Source: Psychrobacter glacincola
Lineage (GTDB): Bacteria; Pseudomonadota; Gammaproteobacteria; Pseudomonadales; Moraxellaceae
Assembly (NCBI RefSeq): GCF_904846215.1
Contig: NZ_CAJGZK010000026.1
Span: 1 to 32,308, forward strand
Direction of reading: 5' to 3'
DNA length: 32,308 nucleotides
Within the stretch, counting starts at the first letter, position 1, and the number at the start of each line of letters is the position of its first letter. Position numbers and translations under genes: made by a program. Below the pieces are notes generated by a model. The model saw only the letters and a program-made list of their open reading frames with translations. It searched no databases and was not told the DNA's origin. Below, piece after piece: positions 17,208 through 25,153 of this stretch.

Positions 17208-18392
17208 ATGATAAAAGTCCATGAGATAGGTAGTGAAACCCTCAAAACAGCCATCAGAATTTACTGCGATTATGAATATAAAGATTCTAGTCGTCGTCTC
17301 TGGTTTGAGGTTAGTGAAGACTACTTAGAATATACGTCTACAGAATGTGGAGACGCATTTTTTGTTGTGCTTGTTCTATTGGCGCATTATCAGGGTCAGG
17401 ATATTTCTTTCGAGACGCCTGTCTCAACGCGACTGTATTATGGCGTCACTGAAATACTGCTCCCTGGTCTGAGAATTTTGAATCCAGAATTACCTGTTAT
17501 CAATGTGGTCGCTAAAACACAAGACTTCTGCTTCAATCCTACTGCTGTAGGAACTGCTCTTTCGCTAGGCATTGATTCATTTCACGCAGTAGCGAGCAGC
17601 TTTAATGGCCCATACCCGGTAACACATTTGACTCTATTCAATAGCGGCGCATTTGGTGACTACGGTGGAGAAGTCTCCAGATCATTATTTCAGCAAACTG
17701 CTGAGAGTGTGGCCGAAGCTGCTGCAGAGATGGGACTACCATTAATTACGGTTGATTCAAATCTTAGTGAGATTCTCAATATTTCATTCGTACCCACACA
17801 TTCTATTCGCAACCTTTCGTTTGCTTTGTTATTTCCATCGCTATTTCATCAATTTTACTACGCATCTGGCTATCCTGTCTCAAAATTCAAGCTTGATTCA
17901 GCATCAGGAGATGCAACGCACTATGATTTATTAGTAGCAAAAGCATTATGTACCGAGAGCTTTGAGGTCATGATTGCAGGCTTACATGATGATAGGATCG
18001 ATAAAATTGCAACTGTTGCCTCGTTTTCGCCATCTAATCACCATCTTAACGTTTGTATACTCGCAGATTCAAATAAATTTCTTAATCGCTCAGAAAATCA
18101 GGTGCGAAATTGCTCGCGATGTTTCAAGTGTGTCAAGACAATGGTTGCAATGGACGCTCTTGGCGTGCTCAATAATTATTCGCATGTATTCGATCTTGAG
18201 ATATATAATTCTGAGAGAATAAGATATTTAGGATGGATTATATACGATGCTAAAAAGCTAAAAAGTTCGCATGCTATCGAAATTATTCTAGAAGGGCAGA
18301 AGACTCCTGGATTCATTCCAGTGCAAGCTTATGGTTATGCATTCTCTCGAGGACGAAAAAATCTAATACGAAAACTGCAATACAGAAAATAA
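17208..18392 (+). CDS. QueC-like PP-loop (HUP-fold) protein of unknown substrate
   Basis: 394 aa, no membrane segment. Two features suggest relation to QueC/ExsB-type ATP-using enzymes: a PP-loop-like ALSLGIDSF at 117-125 (usual form SGGxDS; one glycine is Leu here), and a Cys4 set, Cys283 then NCSRCFKCVKTM with Cys302, Cys305 and Cys308, spaced C-x18-C-x2-C-x2-C like the zinc site of QueC. QueC adenylates a carboxylate and converts it to amide and nitrile. The N-terminal 110 residues are not familiar. AGGA six bases before ATG 17208 supports the start. Two 60-base lines I counted inside it are 45% and 40% G+C against 35% in one line of the next gene, a hint of separate origin. I cannot name its substrate; the uronate and nonulosonate carboxyl groups made by this locus are candidates. 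Confidence 0.6.
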   Translation: MIKVHEIGSETLKTAIRIYCDYEYKDSSRRLWFEVSEDYLEYTSTECGDAFFVVLVLLAHYQGQDISFETPVSTRLYYGVTEILLPGLRILNPELPVINVVAKTQDFCFNPTAVGTALSLGIDSFHAVASSFNGPYPVTHLTLFNSGAFGDYGGEVSRSLFQQTAESVAEAAAEMGLPLITVDSNLSEILNISFVPTHSIRNLSFALLFPSLFHQFYYASGYPVSKFKLDSASGDATHYDLLVAKALCTESFEVMIAGLHDDRIDKIATVASFSPSNHHLNVCILADSNKFLNRSENQVRNCSRCFKCVKTMVAMDALGVLNNYSHVFDLEIYNSERIRYLGWIIYDAKKLKSSHAIEIILEGQKTPGFIPVQAYGYAFSRGRKNLIRKLQYRK

Positions 18393-18426
18393 GACTTTTT
18401 AAGTAAGATGTTTTTTTTAAGTCTTA
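18390..18426 (+). terminator. Weak stem-loop after the PP-loop gene
   Basis: TAAGACTT (18390-18397, including the stop codon) pairs with AAGTCTTA (18419-18426) around an AT-rich loop containing eight T. The T run is in the loop rather than after the stem, so termination is doubtful. Confidence 0.25.
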
Positions 18427-18454
18427 ACAGCGTTTTATAATTTTTGGATCTATT

Positions 18455-19627
18455 ATGATTTGGTTTTTTTTCACTACACTTATTTTTACCTCTATCGTAA
18501 GCTTTTTATGTTTTTATATATTTATGATGAGAAAAAAACGTAGGCCTATAGTGACAGTAGGCTATCCTAACATAGCTGAAGCTAATAATAGTATCGTCAA
18601 TGCCAGTTTAATGATGCTTAAAAATAAGCGTACTGTTATGTCATTCAATGATGAAGACAGTTTGTACGTGAAGCTTGCTAGGCTGAAGGCTTGGTTAAAA
18701 AGAGATAATCGTCAGAAGGAGTATGCTTATCTCAATTTTCCATTGGCGTTTCTTTTATTGGGTATTCTAGACACACATCAGCGCTCAGGTGAACTAGCAC
18801 TTTTAGATAAAGTAGAAGAGAGATGTCAAGACTTCATTTCAGAAAGTGGAGAACTACTTTTTGATTTTGATAAAATAGATCAAGCAACGTTTGGTTTAGT
18901 GTTTCTACGCCTATACACTATTACAAAAGTTAAAAAATATCTTGTTGCCTCCGATGAGGTGTATAAAAATGTCCTTTCCTTTGTTGGTGATGATGGTATT
19001 CTGCGTTATCGTAAAGGCGTAGATGTTGCCTTTATCGATACGATAGGTTTAGTTTGTCCATTTTTAATAATGTATTCAGATATAACTGACTGTGAGCAAG
19101 CTTTTATTCTTGCTGAGAAACAGATAAAAAATGTAATGGATGTAGGGCTTGAAAAAAATGGTATTCTTCCATTTCATGCAGTAGACCTAACGCTTAACGT
19201 GCCTCTTGGTTCAGTGAACTGGGGTAGAGGGATTGGTTGGTGGATATTGGGGCTTGCTCCCTTGGCTGCTAAATCGTCTATAGATAAGCCTAATGAATAT
19301 CTAATAGCACTGCAAAAACTGATTAAATTTTTAGATACTGCTCGTTTGGATAAAGAGTATTGGTCACAATTTATTGGACATACCAATGACAACACTATTG
19401 ATTCTTCTGCAACCTTAATGTTTTTGTTAGCATCACAGCATGGAGGACTTAATAGTATTAAGTCGCAAGAGCTTCTTAATGTCATCAAGCATTGTGTAGA
19501 TTCATCTGGAGTTGTTTTAAACTCTTCTGGAGACACTATATATATTAATAAGTATTCTAGAGCCAAAGGAGCGTCTGAGTTAACACAAGGACTCATGCTA
19601 TCACTACTCTCAAAGGTAAGCTTATGA
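18455..19627 (+). CDS. Membrane-anchored GH88/GH105-like (alpha/alpha)6-barrel protein
   Basis: 390 aa. An N-terminal hydrophobic helix (about residues 2-24) followed by a positive MRKKRR stretch anchors it; the positive residues suggest N-out/C-in, leaving the main domain in the cytoplasm, though this is uncertain. The rest resembles unsaturated glucuronyl/rhamnogalacturonyl hydrolases: FIDTIGLVCPFL with Asp195 in the position of a conserved catalytic-site Asp, and NWGRGIGWWILGLA at 255-268, like the W-x-RG-x-GW motif of that family. Such enzymes act on sugars with a 4,5-unsaturated uronate made by lyases; no lyase is seen here. Its stop overlaps the pyruvyltransferase start (ATGA), implying coupled expression. 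Enzyme activity is not established by sequence. Confidence 0.6.
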   Translation: MIWFFFTTLIFTSIVSFLCFYIFMMRKKRRPIVTVGYPNIAEANNSIVNASLMMLKNKRTVMSFNDEDSLYVKLARLKAWLKRDNRQKEYAYLNFPLAFLLLGILDTHQRSGELALLDKVEERCQDFISESGELLFDFDKIDQATFGLVFLRLYTITKVKKYLVASDEVYKNVLSFVGDDGILRYRKGVDVAFIDTIGLVCPFLIMYSDITDCEQAFILAEKQIKNVMDVGLEKNGILPFHAVDLTLNVPLGSVNWGRGIGWWILGLAPLAAKSSIDKPNEYLIALQKLIKFLDTARLDKEYWSQFIGHTNDNTIDSSATLMFLLASQHGGLNSIKSQELLNVIKHCVDSSGVVLNSSGDTIYINKYSRAKGASELTQGLMLSLLSKVSL

Positions 19628-20760
19628 AAGTCGGAATACTCACTCTGCCACTTTGGAACAATTATGGCGGTATTTTACAGGCCTACGCATTACGGATGGC
19701 TGTTGATCAATTAGGTCACGAATCGATATTTATCGATGTAAAAAGAGATTCATTAAGTATAAGACGATATGGTCTTAATCAGGCTAAACGCTTGGTAAAA
19801 AGCAAGATTTTCCGTGGAATGGATAAGCCGTACTATCCAAATACAAATGAGTTGAAAGATATATCTTCCAACACTAGGCAATTTGTAGCAGAAAATATAA
19901 AGCCTTCTAGTGGGCATATAGGGCTTTCTGATCTTCCCAAATTCTCTAAGGGTCTCGGTGCTATCATTGTAGGTAGTGATCAAGTATGGAGGCCAGAGTA
20001 CTGTCCTGATTTAGCGCTTTACTTTTTAAGCTTTGCTAGCACTAACTTAAAAAAAATTAGCTATGCAGCTTCATTAGGTACTGACGACTGGCGGTTTAAT
20101 TCTGAAGAGACAGCTCGTTGTGGAAAACTGTTGCATCAATTTGAAGCCGTTTCTGTAAGAGAGGAGAGTGCTATTGATTTGATCAAAGAGCATATGGACG
20201 TTGAAGCCGTTCAATCATGTGATCCTACTTTACTTCTCGATGCTCAAGACTATCTTACTGTTGCAGGTATAGAATCGACCTCTGAGTCGGGTGGGCGCGG
20301 CATCTTTTGCTATATCTTAGATCCCAGAGAGCCACGTATGCAAGGGCTTCCAAATATTGGCTTAAAACTCAATCATGAGCTGTTTTATATCATGCCAAAA
20401 ATATTTGATAAAAACTATTCAAAATCTTCTAGTGAGTACATTTTTCCTACTGTTAGAGCTTGGGTACAAGCTTTTCAAGAAAGTGATTTTGTTGTTACAG
20501 ACTCATTCCATGGATGCGTTTTTTCAATCATATTTAATAAGCCATTTATAGCTATTGCAAACACAAATAGAGGGCGTACCCGCTTTGAATCATTACTTAA
20601 GTTATTCAATTTAGAAGAGAGGTTATTTGATTGCGTTGCAGATATTGACTCAAAGATTCTAAGTAAGCCTTTAGACTGGGAAGAAATTAATAGAAAACGA
20701 GAGTTTTTAAAGACTGAGGGATTGGATTTTTTAGCCAGTTCACTCAATGCCGAGTTATAA
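19624..20760 (+). CDS. Polysaccharide pyruvyltransferase family protein
   Basis: 378 aa. Family members transfer pyruvate from PEP as a ketal to a sugar of a surface polysaccharide. The N-terminus NNYGGILQAYAL, GSDQVW at 117-122, the SVREESA segment, SCDPTLLL, and DSFHG at 293-297 are the family's conserved blocks, in order and at normal spacing. It is cytoplasmic and would act on the growing lipid-linked unit. ATGA overlap with the preceding gene and TAATG overlap with the following GT2 place three genes in one translational unit. Acceptor sugar unknown. A ketal pyruvate would add negative charge to the capsule. Confidence 0.88.
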   Translation: MKVGILTLPLWNNYGGILQAYALRMAVDQLGHESIFIDVKRDSLSIRRYGLNQAKRLVKSKIFRGMDKPYYPNTNELKDISSNTRQFVAENIKPSSGHIGLSDLPKFSKGLGAIIVGSDQVWRPEYCPDLALYFLSFASTNLKKISYAASLGTDDWRFNSEETARCGKLLHQFEAVSVREESAIDLIKEHMDVEAVQSCDPTLLLDAQDYLTVAGIESTSESGGRGIFCYILDPREPRMQGLPNIGLKLNHELFYIMPKIFDKNYSKSSSEYIFPTVRAWVQAFQESDFVVTDSFHGCVFSIIFNKPFIAIANTNRGRTRFESLLKLFNLEERLFDCVADIDSKILSKPLDWEEINRKREFLKTEGLDFLASSLNAEL

Positions 20761-21755
20761 TGATTATTTCTCCTAAGGTTTCAATCATAATACCTGTTTA
20801 TAACGGAGAGCAGTTCTTAGAGAGGTGTCTGGAGAGTATTTCTAGTCAGTCATATAAAGATATAGAAATTATTATTATAAATGATGGGTCAACTGATAAT
20901 ACTAAAACTCTTTGTGATAATTATTTACTGCAAGAGCCACGCGCTAGAGTCATTCATAAAAAAAATGGCGGCGTTTCTATTGCTCGTAACCTAGGGCTAG
21001 ATTTAGCAATAGGAGCGTACATATATTTTGTAGATGCTGATGATTACGTATTAAAAAATGGTATTAAGAACCTTGTTAATAAGGCCGTTGAAAATTTAGC
21101 TGAGTTAGTTGTAGCAGAGTATTATGTTGCCTATGGTGAAAATAAAAATAAGGTTTCCCCGTCAGTTTTGAAAAATTCTGATGATTTTCTATGTTCTATT
21201 CTTTCTGGGGGAAGTCATAGTGCGCTTTGGAACAAGTTGTTTAGCAGAAATTTATTTAATGAAATTAGATTTCCTATAGATATACGTTATATTGAAGATA
21301 AAGTCTTAGTTAGTCAATTGTTGTTAGTTTATCAGCCAAAAATTGAGTTTTTAAACACTCCAGTTTATGTTTACTGTCAAGATGAGCATTCAGTGACGAA
21401 CTCGAAGGATCTAAGAATGTTAGATATTTTTGTTGCTTATATTTGTATAGAGAGATATCTAAACAAATTTACAGAAGGCAATAATGTTATAGAGTCTTTT
21501 GCCTCTTCCGCCTATAAAGCTGTCTGGACTGTATTAATGACAATAGATAATCAGTACCTCAAAGAAGCTATTGTTAAAGCCAAACACCATACTAAAGTTA
21601 TGAGCAAGTATCGTGATTATAGTGTACTTCCTCTTAAAGTACGACTTTTGCTCTTAAGTCTAAAGTTGCCTGTACATATGGCTACACCTATAATTGCAAG
21701 TATGAGAAAAGGTCTAAACCAACTATCTTCAGCACGCAGGCAAGCTCGTCGCTAA
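20760..21755 (+). CDS. Family 2 glycosyltransferase
   Basis: 331 aa GT-A enzyme. VSIIIPVYNGEQFLERCLES at the N-terminus, INDGSTDNT for nucleotide binding, GGVSIARNLGL, and the metal-binding VDADDYV follow in the standard order. The C-terminal 120 residues are less conserved and end in a basic tail (RRQARR). The start codon overlaps the pyruvyltransferase stop, so it is the last gene of that coupled group. Probably adds the sugar that carries, or lies next to, the pyruvate group; that is inference from coupling only. Followed by a 345-bp gap. Confidence 0.87.
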   Translation: MIISPKVSIIIPVYNGEQFLERCLESISSQSYKDIEIIIINDGSTDNTKTLCDNYLLQEPRARVIHKKNGGVSIARNLGLDLAIGAYIYFVDADDYVLKNGIKNLVNKAVENLAELVVAEYYVAYGENKNKVSPSVLKNSDDFLCSILSGGSHSALWNKLFSRNLFNEIRFPIDIRYIEDKVLVSQLLLVYQPKIEFLNTPVYVYCQDEHSVTNSKDLRMLDIFVAYICIERYLNKFTEGNNVIESFASSAYKAVWTVLMTIDNQYLKEAIVKAKHHTKVMSKYRDYSVLPLKVRLLLLSLKLPVHMATPIIASMRKGLNQLSSARRQARR

Positions 21756-22100
21756 TCTTATTGTTCTTCGTTAAACAATATAATGTGAAACAGAATATTT
21801 AATTACAAATTATGAGTAAGGCAATAGATTCTCTTCATAGCCAAGATAAGCTCGGCAAATAAGCTAATAATTTAGTTATTTTAAACGCTAAGTAGATTTC
21901 ATAAAGGTCAAACTAACTTTAACTTTAGCTTATTCAGCGTTAAATGATAGTAGGTCAGTTTTATTGGGGATAGGTATTGGGTTTAAATGTGTTAAGAGCC
22001 TATCTTCCACGACCATTGGGTATAGTATGGTTCTTTGAGAAGGTAGCATGGATAGGTATGAACCTGATGCAAAAAAAATTAAATTGAGCGGTTAATATTT
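21756..22100. other. 345-bp gap; possible 36-codon ORF, no recognised gene
   Basis: Most of this stretch is AT-rich with stops in all frames. A 7-bp inverted repeat TATTGTT/AACAATA (21759-21780, 8-base loop) follows the GT2 stop but has no T run. From TTG 21977 to TGA 22087 there is an open frame of 36 codons with GGGGATAGG just upstream and protein-like content (RAYLPRPLGIVWFFEKVAWI). It may be a small protein or the tail of a lost gene; I do not recognise it. No RNA gene is seen. Confidence 0.5.
21977..22087 (+). pseudogene. Possible small ORF or gene remnant
   Basis: 36 codons from TTG 21977. The product would be aromatic and hydrophobic in its middle (GIVWFFEKVAWIGMNLM) with a basic end (QKKLN). 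A purine-rich GGGGATAGG precedes the TTG. Upstream in the same frame is a stop codon, so if it is a gene tail, the upstream part is gone. It ends 14 bp before the next gene. Low confidence: short frames like this arise by chance. Confidence 0.2.
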
Positions 22101-23189
22101 ATGATGCGTATACTTCATGTAGTTGGAAAAATGGATCGTGCTGGTGCCGAAACGATGGTGATGAATTTATATCGTCATATAGATCGCACTCAGATTCAGT
22201 TTGATTTTATAACTTTTACTAGTGCGATCGGCGATTACGATGCAGAAATTCTAGAGTTGGGTGGCAAAATTATTCCTATCCTAGCAAATAATCCAGTCAA
22301 TAGAATGCTAAAATTGCGACAGTTTTTAAAAAAAAATCCAGAATATAGAATTGTCCACGCGCATATGTTGTTGAGTAATGCCTTTCATTTGTTAGCTGCT
22401 AAGACGGCTGGAGTAAAGCATCGCATCTCGCACTCACATAGCACCAGTAATGGGCATACTAATGCTATTAAAAAAATATATGAGCAATGGGCACTAATAA
22501 CCAATCGTCAAGTAGCTACTTATAAAATTGCTTGTGGTGAACTAGCCGCCCAATATTTATTCGGTACTAGCAAAAACGTTTTGTTATTACCAAATGCTGT
22601 TGATATCAAAAAAATGATGACAGTTGCTAAGATTTCACATGATTATATAGACCAAGAGTTTAATGACAGTACGCTTAATATTCTTCAAGTCGGACGTTTA
22701 AGCGAAGTTAAAAACCATCAGTTTTCTTTAAAAATCGCTGAGCAGTTAGAAAAACGTAATATAGATTTCACTCTATATATTGTTGGGCAAGGTTCATTAG
22801 AAAGTGGTCTAAAACAGCAAGTACGAGATAAATTATTAGCCGATCATGTGAAATTTTTAGGGGTTCGTACTGACATTACTGAGTTGATGGCTAGTGCAGA
22901 TTATATGATAATGCCATCAATACATGAAGGTTTTCCTGTCGTATTGGTAGAAAGCCAAACAGTTGGTCTAAAGTCCTTAGTGTCGAACAATGTGTCTGCT
23001 GAGGTGGATTTAGGGGTAGGTTTGGTTGATTTTTTATCTATTGACTCGACTGATGCATGGGTAGATCGTTTATTAACATCCGGACATTCGATATCTACTG
23101 ATGACGAAATACTTGATGTACTAAAATCGAATGGATTTGACGCTGCTACAAATGCGCAACAGCTACTGCACGTTTACCTAAGTTTATAA
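22101..23189 (+). CDS. Family 4 glycosyltransferase (GT-B fold)
   Basis: 362 aa. The N-terminal domain starts ILHVVGKMDRAGAETMVMN, the usual acceptor-side start of GT4 enzymes. The C-terminal domain has ILQVGRLSEVKNH and the E-x7-E region EGFPVVLVESQTVGL, which bind the nucleotide-sugar donor; this is a retaining-type fold. It begins a group of closely spaced genes with the polymerase and the next GT2. A second ATG at 22104 would remove only one residue. Donor and acceptor cannot be told. Confidence 0.88.
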   Translation: MMRILHVVGKMDRAGAETMVMNLYRHIDRTQIQFDFITFTSAIGDYDAEILELGGKIIPILANNPVNRMLKLRQFLKKNPEYRIVHAHMLLSNAFHLLAAKTAGVKHRISHSHSTSNGHTNAIKKIYEQWALITNRQVATYKIACGELAAQYLFGTSKNVLLLPNAVDIKKMMTVAKISHDYIDQEFNDSTLNILQVGRLSEVKNHQFSLKIAEQLEKRNIDFTLYIVGQGSLESGLKQQVRDKLLADHVKFLGVRTDITELMASADYMIMPSIHEGFPVVLVESQTVGLKSLVSNNVSAEVDLGVGLVDFLSIDSTDAWVDRLLTSGHSISTDDEILDVLKSNGFDAATNAQQLLHVYLSL

Positions 23190-23224
23190 TTATGTCAATT
23201 TTTACCTATACTATAGAGGGCTAA

Positions 23225-24265
23225 ATGCTACCATATTTCTTAGTTCTCAGCTTTGTCCTGCTTTGGATATTACTAGAGCGAAAAGCCCTAAATCGCCCCG
23301 CTTTTTGGGTGCCTTTAGGGGCTTTAACTTTGTTTGCGGGGATGCGTAGCTACCGTGTTGGTACGGATTCAGGGAACTATACTAAAGACTTTAGGAATAA
23401 TTTAGATGTCTATAATTTTGAATTTAGCGAATTTGTTGAACCTGGTTACCAAGCATTAGAATATAACTTATTAAAGTATACCGATAGTTATTTTTGGCTA
23501 TTTTTTATCACGGCCCTAATAGTAGTTTCTTGTTATTTAATTATTATAAAAAAATACAGTGTAAATTATTGGTTTTCTGTATTTTTGTTTATAACTTTAG
23601 GGGTTTATACCTTTTTCTTTAATGGTTTGCGCCAAGGTTTAGCGATGGCTATATTTGCTCTTGCACTACCGTACCTATTAGAGAAAAGGTTGATACCCTA
23701 TCTATTAATATGCTTTTTAGGTTCTATGTTCCATAATTCCGCATTATTTATGATTCCATTCTATTTTGTAGTAAACGTAAGAATAAAACCTACTTATAGG
23801 ATATTAGCGACCTTCATAGGTTCGCTGTTGGTTAGTGGTTTTTTAATCAGCTATTTTGCTGCATCCAATGAAAGATATCAGAGTTATGCGGACGCTGATC
23901 AAAAGGGTGGTGGTTATCTAATACTAGGCTTTTATACTTTACTTTTATTGGTGATATATTTTGTTAGTCACATTTATAAGATTAGAGATAAACAATTTAT
24001 GCAATTGTTTACTTTTTATGCTGTTGGGGTGGTTTTTCTTATACCTATAGCTATGTTAGGCGCAAACCCTTCGGGCCCGCAGCGACTATTGACGTTCTTT
24101 ACATGGACATTGGTTCTGATATTGCCGATAGTTTTTAAAAGAATAAATAATGCTTACGTTACTAGTATAGCGGCAATCCTTTTTCTTTTTTACTTCATAT
24201 TGACGACCTCCACATTCAGTAAGTTGACTCCTTATATTATTAATCCTATTTTTGAGATTTTTTAA
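23225..24265 (+). CDS. wzy: EpsG/Wzy-family polysaccharide polymerase
   Basis: 346 aa, very hydrophobic, about ten membrane segments. The EpsG-family signatures are present: FAGMRSYRVGTDSGNY near the N-terminus, FFNGLRQGLAMAIFALAL in the middle and FHNSALFMIPF further on. In the Wzy-dependent pathway this protein joins flipped repeat units at the periplasmic face. It is the only polymerase-like protein in the window, which supports a single capsule structure. GAGGG lies seven bases before the ATG. Its stop overlaps the next GT2 start (TAATG). The specific glycosidic bond is unknown. Confidence 0.85.
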   Translation: MLPYFLVLSFVLLWILLERKALNRPAFWVPLGALTLFAGMRSYRVGTDSGNYTKDFRNNLDVYNFEFSEFVEPGYQALEYNLLKYTDSYFWLFFITALIVVSCYLIIIKKYSVNYWFSVFLFITLGVYTFFFNGLRQGLAMAIFALALPYLLEKRLIPYLLICFLGSMFHNSALFMIPFYFVVNVRIKPTYRILATFIGSLLVSGFLISYFAASNERYQSYADADQKGGGYLILGFYTLLLLVIYFVSHIYKIRDKQFMQLFTFYAVGVVFLIPIAMLGANPSGPQRLLTFFTWTLVLILPIVFKRINNAYVTSIAAILFLFYFILTTSTFSKLTPYIINPIFEIF

Positions 24266-25140
24266 TGAATATATCTGTTTATATAACTATTGGCATCCCA
24301 TTTTATAATGCTGAAAATTATTTAGCTTTAGCAATAGAATCCGTTATCAGTCAGTCTTTCAAAGACTGGGAGCTAATTTTAGTCGATGATGGTTCTACGG
24401 ATAAATCTTTAGAAATAGCTAAGAGCTTTGAAAGTACTGATAAAAGAATTAGAGTCATATCCGATGGCTTAAATAAAAAACTACCTTATAGATTAAATCA
24501 GATCATTGATGAATCTGATTATGACTACATTGCCCGTATGGATGCAGATGATATTATTCATCCAGACAGACTAAGAATACAGCTAGAATTCTTAGAAAAA
24601 AATCCTAGCTACGATTTAGTTTCTTCAGGAATAGTTTCTATAGATAACAGCAATCAGGTATACGGGTATCGTGGAGTAAAAGATATATATACAGATTTTG
24701 ATGCTGTTAAAAGATCATACCCTATTGCACATGCTTCTGTTTTATCCAGAAGATCTTGGAATAATAGAAATAAATATAATATTGATTATCCAAGATCTCA
24801 AGATTATGAGTTGTGGTCTAGATCAGCATCTAAAAATGATCTAAAAATAGCCGTGTTACCTGACTTACTCTACTATTATCGCGAGGAAGGAAACTTGTTT
24901 GCTGATAAATTAGTTAAGTCTTATCATACTGGCTTTGAAATATATACAAAGTATAAGAAAAGCTTTAGCACTTCTCAATTTATTAAATTGAAGTCTAAAA
25001 CTTTGATTATTATAACTATGGATAAATTAGGGGTGCTACAAAAGATAGCTAGTAGACGCAATAATAAAGATGTGTCTACGACTGTTATAAGCTATCATCA
25101 GAGTATCATCGATAAAATAGTCACTATAAATAATTATTAA
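24265..25140 (+). CDS. Family 2 glycosyltransferase
   Basis: 291 aa. ITIGIPFYNAENYLALAIES, VDDGSTDKS, and the metal-binding ARMDADDIIHPDR give a clear GT-A donor site. SQDYELWSR in the second half is a segment frequently seen in capsule GT2 enzymes near the acceptor site. Translationally coupled to the polymerase gene by a one-base overlap. Followed 13 bp later by the adenylating-enzyme gene. Low G+C and Ile/Lys/Asn-rich, like other variable-region genes here. Donor unknown. Confidence 0.87.
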   Translation: MNISVYITIGIPFYNAENYLALAIESVISQSFKDWELILVDDGSTDKSLEIAKSFESTDKRIRVISDGLNKKLPYRLNQIIDESDYDYIARMDADDIIHPDRLRIQLEFLEKNPSYDLVSSGIVSIDNSNQVYGYRGVKDIYTDFDAVKRSYPIAHASVLSRRSWNNRNKYNIDYPRSQDYELWSRSASKNDLKIAVLPDLLYYYREEGNLFADKLVKSYHTGFEIYTKYKKSFSTSQFIKLKSKTLIIITMDKLGVLQKIASRRNNKDVSTTVISYHQSIIDKIVTINNY

Positions 25141-25153
25141 ATAGGTTTCTGTC

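Noticed and set aside
19174..19596. 140-codon open frame on the - strand
   Set aside because: Antisense to the GH88/GH105-like gene, no ribosome site and no recognisable content.
21759..21780. Inverted repeat after the GT2 gene as a terminator
   Set aside because: Only seven AT-rich pairs and no T run after the stem; likely chance in this composition.
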